From Chloroflexota bacterium (GTDB lineage: Bacteria; Chloroflexota; Dehalococcoidia; Lucifugimonadales; Australimonadaceae), in contig JAPOOH010000413.1 of the NCBI GenBank assembly GCA_026713505.1, forward strand, positions 1-7,103: 7,103 nt of DNA. Direction: 5' to 3'. The notes beneath the pieces are model-generated. The model was not told the origin of the DNA. It did no database searches and saw only the letters and a program-made list of their open reading frames with translations. The number at the start of each line of letters is the position of its first letter. The first letter of the stretch is position 1. Shown here in pieces: positions 1 through 5,609 of the stretch. Made by a program: the position numbers and the translations under genes.

Positions 1-186
1 GCCGAGCTCGGCGTTGATGTGCTCGCGCACCGCCTTCCGCTGGATGGGGCCGGAGATGCCGTAGCCGGTGACGCCGGCGTCGGTGTCGACCTGGCAGAAG
101 ACGAACGGACGCATGACGGGCTCGTCCATCAGCGGGACGGGAACGGGGACGTTGTGGGTGGTGGCCTGGACGTTGGTGATCTTCAC
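1..186 (-). CDS. Mandelate racemase/muconate lactonizing enzyme family protein (enolase superfamily), N-terminal part only
   Basis: The 62 visible residues begin MKITNVQATTHNVPVPVPL and continue through FVFCQVDTDAGVTGYGI (residues 28-44). A beta strand, then a variable capping loop, then a strand reading V-x-T-D-x-G-V-x-G-Y-G is the usual opening of mandelate racemase/muconate lactonizing enzymes. The catalytic barrel, with its metal ligands and Lys/His bases, lies beyond the left edge. The reaction (racemase, cycloisomerase or sugar-acid dehydratase) therefore cannot be told. The start is GTG at 186-184. An in-frame TGA lies at 198-196, so no earlier start is possible. A GAGG ribosome binding site (plus-strand CCTC at 194-197) sits 7 nt upstream. 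The gene is transcribed leftward, divergent from the lipoprotein at 475. Family call is fairly sure; substrate is unknown. Confidence 0.8.
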   Translation of the reverse strand, partial: MKITNVQATTHNVPVPVPLMDEPVMRPFVFCQVDTDAGVTGYGISGPIQRKAVREHINAELG

Positions 187-217
187 GAATACGCCTCACG
201 ACAGGAAATGCTCAGGG

Positions 218-246
218 ACGATACCGGCGCTGCGCGGGAATGGCAA
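218..246 (-). promoter_or_regulatory. Candidate sigma70-type promoter for the enolase-superfamily gene
   Basis: On the minus strand TTGCCA (246-241, five of six matches to TTGACA) is followed after exactly 17 nt by TATCGT (223-218, four of six matches to TATAAT). Transcription would start near 211, giving a leader of about 25 nt before the GTG start at 186, with the GAGG ribosome binding site inside it. Spacing and position are good, but the -10 is imperfect, so this is a prediction. Confidence 0.4.
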
Positions 247-293
247 ACCTGCGCACGCCTGCGGATGGCGTTCCAGAGGAGACCGATCCTCCA

Positions 294-333
294 AAAGTGA
301 GCCAAAGTGAGCCATTAAGCGCCATTTCACTCC
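294..333. repeat. Four consecutive 10-bp phased direct repeats (two exact, two degenerate)
   Basis: AAAGTGAGCC occurs twice in perfect tandem (294-303, 304-313). The next two 10-bp blocks, ATTAAGCGCC (314-323) and ATTTCACTCC (324-333), keep the same A-start and CC-end with degenerate centres. GCCATT also recurs at 10-bp spacing (311, 321). The phase is close to one helical turn. The block lies between the divergent enolase-family and lipoprotein genes, just upstream of the leftward promoter candidate. It could be a regulator binding site, but no regulator gene is in the window. Confidence 0.45.
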
Positions 334-377
334 TGGACGGGCCGAGGTCGGCGGAGGCGGAGCCCGGCCCGTCCAGG
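332..377. repeat. Large GC-rich inverted repeat in the divergent intergenic region
   Basis: CCTGGACGGGCC (332-343) is exactly complementary to GGCCCGTCCAGG (366-377). G344-C365 adds a thirteenth pair, and outer pairs T331-G378 and C330-G379 are possible. The remaining loop of about 20 nt is GC-rich. There is no T-tract on either side, so it is not a standard intrinsic terminator. It may be an operator, a transcript stem-loop or an interspersed repeat. Its last base overlaps no coding region. Confidence 0.6.
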
Positions 378-434
378 GGAACCAGCGTAGCGGGCGGAGC
401 GTTGAGCGGGCAATGGGCGGTTGTCGTCTGGGGC

Positions 435-440
435 TATACT
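435..440 (+). promoter_or_regulatory. Candidate -10 box (TATACT) for the stalked lipoprotein gene
   Basis: TATACT followed by G at 435-441 is the same heptamer found in the much better rpsO promoter at 5551-5557. If used here, transcription would begin near 447, about 28 nt before the preferred TTG start at 475. I see no good -35 at 16-18 nt upstream (the region reads AATGGG), so recognition may depend on an activator or the site may be fortuitous. Confidence 0.3.
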
Positions 441-474
441 GCGTCAGACCCTACCTGCACCGCCGGGGTTCCCG

Positions 475-1188
475 TTGCGCCTATTCCGTATCGCCGCCCT
501 TCTGCTGATGCTCGCCGCATCGCTCCCTGCAATGGCCGGGTGCTCCGGGTCCTTCTCCGTTTCCGTGACGAGGTCCACGCCAACGCCCACCCCGAACCCG
601 ACGGCGACTGCCGCTCCCACGCCGACTCCCACGGTGGTGGTCGAGGCAACCGCAACAAGAGAAGAGCGAACGAACGAGGCAGCCGAACCTGCACCTACCG
701 TCGTACCGACGCCCACGGCGATGCTCGCTCCCACGCCAACGCCCACTCCCATGCCGGTCCCGACCGCTACCCCTACGCCGCCGTCCTGCCCGTCAGCTGA
801 CGAAAGCGCCTACATGGAGAGGTTGCGGGAGGCGGAATCGTGGTGGGTGCAGACCACGACCGCCTTCGGCGAGCTGGCATTCCAGCTTATCAACGACCCA
901 TCTCGATTCGGCGACCAGGACTGGAACCTCCGCGTGAGAACGGTCCTGTTGACGCTGCAGGGGGACGCTCAACGCATCCGGGAGGTACAGCCGGTCCCTG
1001 CATCCATTCAGCATATACACACCGAAGTGGAGGAGATGGCCGCCCTGATAGACGAAGGAGTCATTGTCTTCGGTCGAGGCCTGGAGGACGGAGACCCCGG
1101 ACTTGTGGCCAGGGGGAACGAGCTGTTCCAACAGGCAGCGGGCATACGTACATCGGTTGCCGAGGCGTTAGTGGACCTCTGCGGCTAG
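475..1188 (+). CDS. Predicted lipoprotein with Pro-Thr-rich stalk and C-terminal helical domain; function unknown
   Basis: The 237-residue product opens with a basic, hydrophobic signal (MRLFRIAALLLMLAASLPAM) and a lipobox-like MAGC, with Cys23 as the lipidated residue. Residues 34-103 form a low-complexity stalk of two PTPTP blocks separated by a charged patch (about 57-72). Residues 105-237 form a compact, mostly helical domain with many acidic and amphipathic stretches. It is bracketed by Cys105 and Cys236, which could form a disulfide outside the cytoplasmic membrane. I do not recognise this domain. The start chosen is TTG at 475. The frame is open back to a TTG at 421, but that start would bury the signal peptide behind 18 polar/Pro residues and overlaps the TATACT box. 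The ribosome binding site is weak (GGGG, 465-468). It is convergent with the cyclase gene. The Pro-Thr stalk is typical of Chloroflexota surface lipoproteins. Confidence 0.8.
   Translation: MRLFRIAALLLMLAASLPAMAGCSGSFSVSVTRSTPTPTPNPTATAAPTPTPTVVVEATATREERTNEAAEPAPTVVPTPTAMLAPTPTPTPMPVPTATPTPPSCPSADESAYMERLREAESWWVQTTTAFGELAFQLINDPSRFGDQDWNLRVRTVLLTLQGDAQRIREVQPVPASIQHIHTEVEEMAALIDEGVIVFGRGLEDGDPGLVARGNELFQQAAGIRTSVAEALVDLCG
576..783 (+). repeat. Low-complexity coding repeat encoding the Pro-Thr stalk
   Basis: Reiterated CCNACN codon pairs (for example CCCACGCC, CCCACTCCC) encode the two PT blocks of the lipoprotein, at about 576-633 and 706-783. Such tracts can change length by slippage and tend to produce long spurious ORFs in other frames, which are present here on both strands. 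Confidence 0.6.
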
Positions 1189-1210
1189 ACCGGCCCGCTG
1201 CGGGGCGGTC
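1188..1210. terminator. Stem-loop between convergent lipoprotein and cyclase genes, possible bidirectional terminator
   Basis: GACCG (1188-1192) pairs with CGGTC (1206-1210). After one G-G mismatch, CCCG (1194-1197) pairs with CGGG (1201-1204), closing a CTG loop. The hairpin starts on the last base of the lipoprotein stop codon and ends 8 nt short of the cyclase stop codon on the other strand. Its position between converging genes suggests a shared 3' end. It lacks a T-tract on either side, so intrinsic termination would be weak. Confidence 0.45.
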
Positions 1211-1218
1211 CAACTATC

Positions 1219-2169
1219 TCAGAACACCGCGATGGGGTTGACGGGCGAGCCGGTGCCGCCCTCGATGCGGAGCGGGTTGACGGTGAGCATGAACTCCCAG
1301 CGGCCCCGCTCAGCGCATGCCTCGGCGAGCCGCTCCAGGTCCGCGTTGTCCAGTATCCAGAGGCCCATGGCGACGATGCCCACCTGGTGCGTGGGGTTGG
1401 ACAGTCTGTCGAAGCCGGGGTGGATGAGACTGTTGCCGGTGTCCGACCCCAGCATGGCGATAGAGCGCTCGCGGTAGAAGGGCAGGCAGTTGGCGTGCGT
1501 GCCGGTGCCGCCCTCGGCTGTGATGTTCCACGGCCCGAGCTCAGCGCGGCGGCGCAACTGCCCCGTCCGCACGAGCAGAACGTCGCCGGGCTCGACGCGG
1601 ACGCCCTCGGCGTCCTCCGCCGCTTCGAGGTCCTCGCGCAGGATGCCCTCGCCGGGGTTGAACCACGGCACGCCCCGCAGCCTGGGGATGTCCAACAGAA
1701 CGCCGCGGGCGAGGACGCCGCCCTGCAGCACCTCTATCGACTCCCTGAGCGCGCCGTAGCGCGTCGAGACGAGGCTGGACGGCTTCCCGTTGTACATCTT
1801 CCCGTCGAAGAAGAAGTGCGAGAGGCTGTCAACGTGGGTGACGACGTGCCCGTGGAAGGCGACTGCGATGAAGTCAGACGAGGTTTGAGCCGGACGCGGC
1901 GGTCCCGCCTTCTCCCCGTGGGCGTAGCCTTCGCCCGACTCGATCATGAAATGCATCGGCTGGAAGGTGACGTCCGGCCCGTTGGCGTTGCTGAGCGTCC
2001 GCGCGCACGATACGGGAGCGCCCTCCTGCACGAGCGACACCGCGCGGCGGCGCGTCTCCGGCGTGATGTGGTTCATCGTGCCGAGCTCGTCGTCGTCGCC
2101 CCACCGGCCCCAGTTGCTCAGTGAGTCGAAGTAGGCGAGGACTTCGTCCTGGGTCGGCAGGTCCGGCAT
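1219..2169 (-). CDS. Cyclase family protein (PF04199-type metal-dependent hydrolase, kynurenine formamidase-like fold)
   Basis: The 316-residue protein carries HVVTHVDSLSH at 108-118. This fits the family metal-site pattern H-x-G-T-H-x-D-x-P-x-H in spacing, with Val for Gly and Leu for Pro. FFFDGKMYNG (119-128) follows, as in the long bacterial 'cyclase family' subgroup. Other family-like segments are WGDDDELGTMNHITPE (23-38), GTGTH (221-225, possible further ligand His225), GSDTGN (241-246) and the SPVNPIAVF C-terminus. Relatives hydrolyse amide or ester bonds (kynurenine formamidase, isatin hydrolase), but most members of this subgroup have no proven substrate. No signal peptide is seen, so it is probably cytoplasmic. 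The ATG start is backed by a strong GAGAGGAGG (plus-strand 2176-2184) 6 nt upstream. It lies 65 nt downstream of the PL8 lyase on the same strand, so co-transcription is possible. Family is confident; substrate is not. Confidence 0.9.
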   Translation of the reverse strand: MPDLPTQDEVLAYFDSLSNWGRWGDDDELGTMNHITPETRRRAVSLVQEGAPVSCARTLSNANGPDVTFQPMHFMIESGEGYAHGEKAGPPRPAQTSSDFIAVAFHGHVVTHVDSLSHFFFDGKMYNGKPSSLVSTRYGALRESIEVLQGGVLARGVLLDIPRLRGVPWFNPGEGILREDLEAAEDAEGVRVEPGDVLLVRTGQLRRRAELGPWNITAEGGTGTHANCLPFYRERSIAMLGSDTGNSLIHPGFDRLSNPTHQVGIVAMGLWILDNADLERLAEACAERGRWEFMLTVNPLRIEGGTGSPVNPIAVF

Positions 2170-2180
2170 GGTTGGCCTCC

Positions 2181-2203
2181 TCTCGCCGATCGCGATGGCG
2201 AGA
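2181..2203 (-). promoter_or_regulatory. Stem-loop abutting the cyclase ribosome binding site
   Basis: TCTCGCC (2181-2187) and GGCGAGA (2197-2203) form a perfect 7-bp stem. The 9-nt loop contains the self-complementary ATCGCGAT (2189-2196). In the minus-strand transcript the 3' arm runs directly into GGAGG, so the first four bases of the extended GAGAGGAGG ribosome binding site lie in the stem. It could modulate translation, protect the 5' end of a processed message, or bind a protein as DNA. There is no U-tract, so a terminator is unlikely. Confidence 0.4.
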
Positions 2204-2208
2204 CAAGG

Positions 2209-2214
2209 ATACTA
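2209..2214 (-). promoter_or_regulatory. Weak -10-like box upstream of the cyclase gene
   Basis: TAGTAT on the minus strand (2214-2209) would start transcription near 2202, at the first base of the stem-loop next to the cyclase ribosome binding site. No convincing -35 is present (TGAATC at 2237-2232 with 17-nt spacing). It is listed because it bears on whether the cyclase is transcribed separately from the lyase. Confidence 0.2.
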
Positions 2215-2224
2215 TCGCCCCGGC

Positions 2225-2243
2225 AGCGGGTGATTCACCCGCT
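2225..2243 (-). terminator. Stem-loop spanning the lyase stop codon
   Basis: AGCGGGTGA (2225-2233) and TCACCCGCT (2235-2243) are perfectly complementary around T2234. As RNA this makes an 8-bp GC-rich stem with a 3-nt loop. The lyase stop codon (2237-2235) sits at the loop. No U-tract follows in the leftward direction. It may mark the lyase mRNA 3' end or stabilise it against exonucleases. Alternatively it is a coding coincidence, since the last codons encode HVPSG. Confidence 0.4.
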
Positions 2244-5200
2244 CGGCACGTGCACAGCCGCTGGCATGCCAGCGTACAGTTCCTGCCGGTAGTCGTAGGC
2301 GACTGCGTCCAGGCTGTCCGGCAGCTCGAACGTGAGCGTGCTGGTGTCACCGCTATTGACCACACGAACCGTCTGCCCGTCCACGAAACGCACATCCGGC
2401 CCCTGCGTCTCGTACGTGTACGTCCCCGCGCGGAGCGGCAGGTTCACCTCAACCGTTATCCGATTGGGGCCGGGCAGCAGGATATGTTGGAACTCGCGTG
2501 ACGCGGCTATGGCTGATTCGTCCGCATGGTGCATGGGGTCCTGCACCGTCACGTTCCAACCCTCGCTCGTCTTCTGCAATTGCACCAACGCGGGTTTGTC
2601 GACGGCGACCGTCATGCCATCGCCGAACGTGATCGCACCGGCCTCGTAGAACGCAAGCTGCACCAGGACCGCGCTGTCGTCCGCGTACCGGTGGCCCTGC
2701 ACCGCAGCCGTGTTGACGATCTCGAACCGTTCCTCGATGCGGTCCACAACGGCAGGCATTCGGGAGGCGCTCACGTTGGGGACGAGCAGGTAGGCATACT
2801 CACCGTCAGGCCCGGTGCCGTCCGGGTCCCTGCCGTGGTCGATCGCCAGGTGGAAGACGTCCGGCCCGGTGTCTCCGGGGTTGCTATCGACTACGCTGTT
2901 TCCGCCCCTGAGCATCACGTCGATATTCCCTGCGGGCAGGATGACATAGCCGGTGCGGTCCTGGTGGAACCAGCTGTTGCCGGTTACTCGGAACGAATCA
3001 TCTACGTCCGCACCCTTACGGACCACCGAGTCCTCGCTTGCGCCGTTCAGCCGGTAGGTGATGTTCGTGTTCCATGCAGCCTGGTCGAGCGTGGTGATGA
3101 TGGACTCCCCGTTGCTGCGGTCGGTGTTGCGCACCCGCCTGACGTCATTGCCAAGCGCCAGGACGTATCTTTCGGTGAAGAAGTAGCCCTTGTTGGCTGC
3201 CGCCGACGCGTACGTGTTGTCGCTGGCGTACTGGAAGGCGGCGAGACCGTAGCGTTCGTTGGACGCCACTCCAGCGAGATGGTTGGGGTTGAACTCGTTG
3301 GCGTCCGACTGCTTCGGGATGCGATCGGTACGCAACTCCTCCGTGATGCCCGGCAGCGCGTGCCAGTCCCACCGGTGACGGCTGTCGTTGTACTCGTCGC
3401 CGTCCACCTTGATCAGCAGGACGCCGCTGCCGTTGTGGAAGCCCTGGTTGTTGCTGAAGCTCTCAGCCCCCCGCGTGCGCGCCGACTGCATCTTGACCGA
3501 CGCGTACCAGGGGGTCTCGCCCGCGCCGCCCCGCCGGTGCACCAGATAGTCGTTCACCCAGAAGGCGATGGTGCCGCTCTGCTCATGCGTGTTGTTGACC
3601 ATAGCGGCACGGAGAGCGGCCAGTTCCGCCTCCCGGGCCATAACCGTGCCGGCGCCCTGCGCGTCGAGTATCGTCTCGATGCCGTCGGCGAGGTTGCCGG
3701 AGCCATAAGACGCCGCATTCTCCTGGTAGTGGCCCCGCCCTGTCGCCTGGAAGTCTATGGAGTCCTTGTAGATGAGCCGGGGATAGGCGAACAGGAGGAA
3801 GTCCGCGGCCTCGTCATAGGTTGCATCGCTCACCTCCCATCGCGTACCGGCAAGCAGGCTGGCCGCCTCGAAGGTGGTCCCCGTCATCCATGGGAAACCG
3901 TAGGCCGCAAAAGCGAGGTCCTGACGCCTGCCGACGTGATGGGAGATGCTGCCGTCCGGTGATATGCCGGACTGCCCGTACCGTGCGGCATACCGCGCGT
4001 TCGTCTCCAGCCACACGCGGAGGTCGGCGAAGCTTCCGCTGGGCTCCCACTCCGGCAGGATGCTGGTGTTCTCCGAGGCGAACGGCTCATAGTCGCCGTA
4101 CCACCAGGGCAACTCCGTCAACGGGCGGTTGTAGTCGTACCAGATGACCGGCATCGCCGCCCAGCTGCGCATGCGGTGGTGGCGATTGCCGTCCGCCCAC
4201 GCACCGCTGGACTCCGCCAACTGCCCGGGAAGGTAGTAGCGAACGTCGGACGGCATGCGCCATCCCTCAGGCAGGTCGAAGTTGACGTACTGGAGCAGAC
4301 GGAACAGGCGCTCCCTGGTGTCGCTTGCCCGCTGCACGCCGCGATGCACGTCCGCGAGCAGGTCTCGGTAGATGAGCACGGCAGCCCCGCTGATGGGGTC
4401 GCTGTAGAGCCATTGGTGCGTGCGGTCTCCATAGGGGAGCGCCCCGGAGTTCGCGAAGTCGTCCAGCGGGAAGTGGTCGACGTAGGCGATGAGCGCCAGG
4501 TAGACGGCGTTGCGCAACCGGTCCCTGTCTGCCTCTTGCCCCGAGGGCCCAAACCTGCGGTCCTCCGCGTAAGCCCTCCCCAGCCCGCCGATGCGGTTGG
4601 CGGCCTCCTGCAGTTCGTTGCCGAGCACTCGCGCACCGATGGCCTCCCACTCTACGACGGTGGTAGCACTGTAGAACCGCATCCCCTCGAACGCACCGTC
4701 GTTCGCCTCCAACTCCGCGATCAGCGCGGCCACCTCGGCGTCGTTGTAGTTCCTCCTGCCGGTCAGGCGACCATGCTTTCCGACGAACTCGATCGCACGG
4801 TCGTAGTAGATGTTCCACTGCGTCCGAGGGGCCACGGAAACCGGCGCCGTGAAGCGCGCCATGACCGTTGGACCCTGGCGCAGTTCGACCCGCAGGGAGT
4901 AGCTGCCGGTCCGGGCGGTCTGCCCTTCCGCGACGCGGAACACGCCGAACAGCCTGCCGCCCCTGTCGCGTTCGGTGTGCAGGTCGAACATCCCGCCGCT
5001 GTCGTCCTCGACGACGGAGAAGGTGTAGCCGTCGGGGATGGGTGACCGCGCTACGTTCCGGTTGCGCTCCAGGTTGATCCTGCCGATGACTTCCGTGCCG
5101 GGCCCGGCGCCCGTTGCGACGTCGAAGTAGTCGTGGAATACCTTCTCCGTGTCGATATCGGGGAGTGCGGGCGCCGCCGTCGGAGTAGGAGCAGCGCTCG

Positions 5201-5426
5201 GCGCGCCGGTCGCGGTAGGTGTTTGCGTGACAGCGGTCCCTGGCCCCACTGCCGGGGCAGGGGACGGCGTGGGCGTTGCCGCTGGCGTTGGAGTGGGCAT
5301 CCCGCTGGGGACAGTGGCCGGCGGGCCGGTCGCAGTGGGTGCTGTCGTGACGGTGGGCGCAGGTGTGGGATCAGCGGAACACCCTGCAAGCAAGATCAGG
5401 ACGGCCAAGAATGCGAGTCTGGGCAC
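2235..5426 (-). CDS. Lipid-anchored polysaccharide lyase, family PL8-like (chondroitin/hyaluronan/xanthan lyase fold)
   Basis: The 1063-residue protein starts at GTG (5426-5424), with an in-frame stop just upstream. It opens with a short signal and a perfect LLAGC lipobox (Cys16). Residues 20-89 are a PT-rich stalk, about 90-200 a cadherin-like beta domain, about 205-590 the alpha/alpha toroid, about 625-900 the beta super-sandwich, and about 940-1040 a C-terminal beta domain. PL8 hallmarks include SGISPDGSISHHVGRRQ (486-502), AYGFPWMTG (508-516), GRG (563-565), WYASVKMQSARTRGAESF (640-657), WDWHALPGITEE (686-697) and AIDHGRDP (861-868). By remembered alignment to chondroitinases AC and ABC I, His497, Tyr509, Arg564 and Glu655 are the likely catalytic set. 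The usual NWW asparagine is not obvious; PWWYGDYE (440-447) occupies that area. Such enzymes cleave 4-linked uronic-acid polysaccharides by beta-elimination. It is about 250-350 residues longer than a typical AC-type lyase. The polymer cannot be read from sequence, and no sulfatase or transporter is in view. Confidence 0.9.
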   Translation of the reverse strand: MPRLAFLAVLILLAGCSADPTPAPTVTTAPTATGPPATVPSGMPTPTPAATPTPSPAPAVGPGTAVTQTPTATGAPSAAPTPTAAPALPDIDTEKVFHDYFDVATGAGPGTEVIGRINLERNRNVARSPIPDGYTFSVVEDDSGGMFDLHTERDRGGRLFGVFRVAEGQTARTGSYSLRVELRQGPTVMARFTAPVSVAPRTQWNIYYDRAIEFVGKHGRLTGRRNYNDAEVAALIAELEANDGAFEGMRFYSATTVVEWEAIGARVLGNELQEAANRIGGLGRAYAEDRRFGPSGQEADRDRLRNAVYLALIAYVDHFPLDDFANSGALPYGDRTHQWLYSDPISGAAVLIYRDLLADVHRGVQRASDTRERLFRLLQYVNFDLPEGWRMPSDVRYYLPGQLAESSGAWADGNRHHRMRSWAAMPVIWYDYNRPLTELPWWYGDYEPFASENTSILPEWEPSGSFADLRVWLETNARYAARYGQSGISPDGSISHHVGRRQDLAFAAYGFPWMTGTTFEAASLLAGTRWEVSDATYDEAADFLLFAYPRLIYKDSIDFQATGRGHYQENAASYGSGNLADGIETILDAQGAGTVMAREAELAALRAAMVNNTHEQSGTIAFWVNDYLVHRRGGAGETPWYASVKMQSARTRGAESFSNNQGFHNGSGVLLIKVDGDEYNDSRHRWDWHALPGITEELRTDRIPKQSDANEFNPNHLAGVASNERYGLAAFQYASDNTYASAAANKGYFFTERYVLALGNDVRRVRNTDRSNGESIITTLDQAAWNTNITYRLNGASEDSVVRKGADVDDSFRVTGNSWFHQDRTGYVILPAGNIDVMLRGGNSVVDSNPGDTGPDVFHLAIDHGRDPDGTGPDGEYAYLLVPNVSASRMPAVVDRIEERFEIVNTAAVQGHRYADDSAVLVQLAFYEAGAITFGDGMTVAVDKPALVQLQKTSEGWNVTVQDPMHHADESAIAASREFQHILLPGPNRITVEVNLPLRAGTYTYETQGPDVRFVDGQTVRVVNSGDTSTLTFELPDSLDAVAYDYRQELYAGMPAAVHVPSG
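5160..5369 (-). repeat. Low-complexity coding repeat encoding the lyase Pro-Thr/Ala stalk
   Basis: This tract encodes residues 20-89 of the lyase, a run of TPTP, TPAP and TATG-type units rich in Pro, Thr and Ala with almost no charge. It links the lipidated Cys16 to the first folded domain, so the catalytic part would stand off the membrane or wall. The same composition appears in the lipoprotein stalk at 576-783, so the two genes share surface-display architecture. Confidence 0.6.
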
Positions 5427-5528
5427 GGGGTCGTCTTTGAGAGGTCAGGATTCGGGAGCAGTCGGTCAACGCACCCTACCACAGTGGATGACCGGCAAAG
5501 CCGACCTGCGCATCGCGACCTCCGCCTC

Positions 5529-5556
5529 TTCACAGTCGGGCGGGATGGTGTATACT
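5529..5556 (+). promoter_or_regulatory. Promoter of rpsO(-pnp)
   Basis: TTCACA (5529-5534) and TATACT (5551-5556) are separated by 16 nt, a good sigma70-type arrangement. Transcription would begin near 5563, leaving a leader of about 47 nt before the rpsO ATG at 5610. The same TATACTG heptamer lies upstream of the lipoprotein. The site is in the divergent region shared with the lyase gene. Confidence 0.6.
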
Positions 5557-5592
5557 GACCCGTGAACAAGAAAGAGCGGACAGACGATTAAG

Positions 5593-5604
5593 GTCCCGCG
5601 GGAC
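5593..5604 (+). promoter_or_regulatory. Perfect 12-bp palindrome over the rpsO ribosome binding site
   Basis: GTCCCGCGGGAC is exactly self-complementary. Its right half supplies the GGGA (5600-5603) that would act as ribosome binding site, 6 nt before the rpsO ATG. As RNA it can form a 4-bp GC stem with a CGCG loop that would partly occlude initiation. S15 is known to repress its own mRNA through leader structures in several bacteria, so this is a candidate part of such a switch. The rest of the short leader shows no clear S15 rRNA-like junction by eye. Confidence 0.4.
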
Positions 5605-5609
5605 GGAAC

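Noticed and set aside
576..783. PT-encoding repeats considered as a CRISPR or minisatellite array
   Set aside because: The units are short, irregular and in frame with a lipoprotein linker. There are no conserved repeat-spacer alternations and no cas genes.
240..800. 186-codon frame overlapping the start of the lipoprotein
   Set aside because: It runs out of frame through the PT-encoding repeat and gives His/Arg/Ala low-complexity sequence. The lipoprotein frame has a signal peptide and lipobox.
1387..2124. 245-codon open frame on the plus strand opposite the cyclase gene
   Set aside because: The minus-strand frame encodes a full-length cyclase-family protein with its metal motif and a strong ribosome binding site. 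The plus frame is compositionally biased and has no family resemblance.
2526..3962. 478-codon open frame on the plus strand opposite the lyase
   Set aside because: It is antisense to conserved PL8 motifs, its translation is Val/Arg/His-rich without recognisable domains, and it has the look of a high-GC shadow frame.
5441..5469. TTGACC upstream of the lyase as a -35 element on the minus strand
   Set aside because: At 16-18 nt spacing only GC-rich hexamers such as GACCTC occur and no -10-like box, so no lyase promoter is called.
5149..5565. Val/Gly/Ala-rich frame on the plus strand opposite the lyase stalk
   Set aside because: It is the complement of the PT-rich stalk codons, a usual artefact of such repeats.
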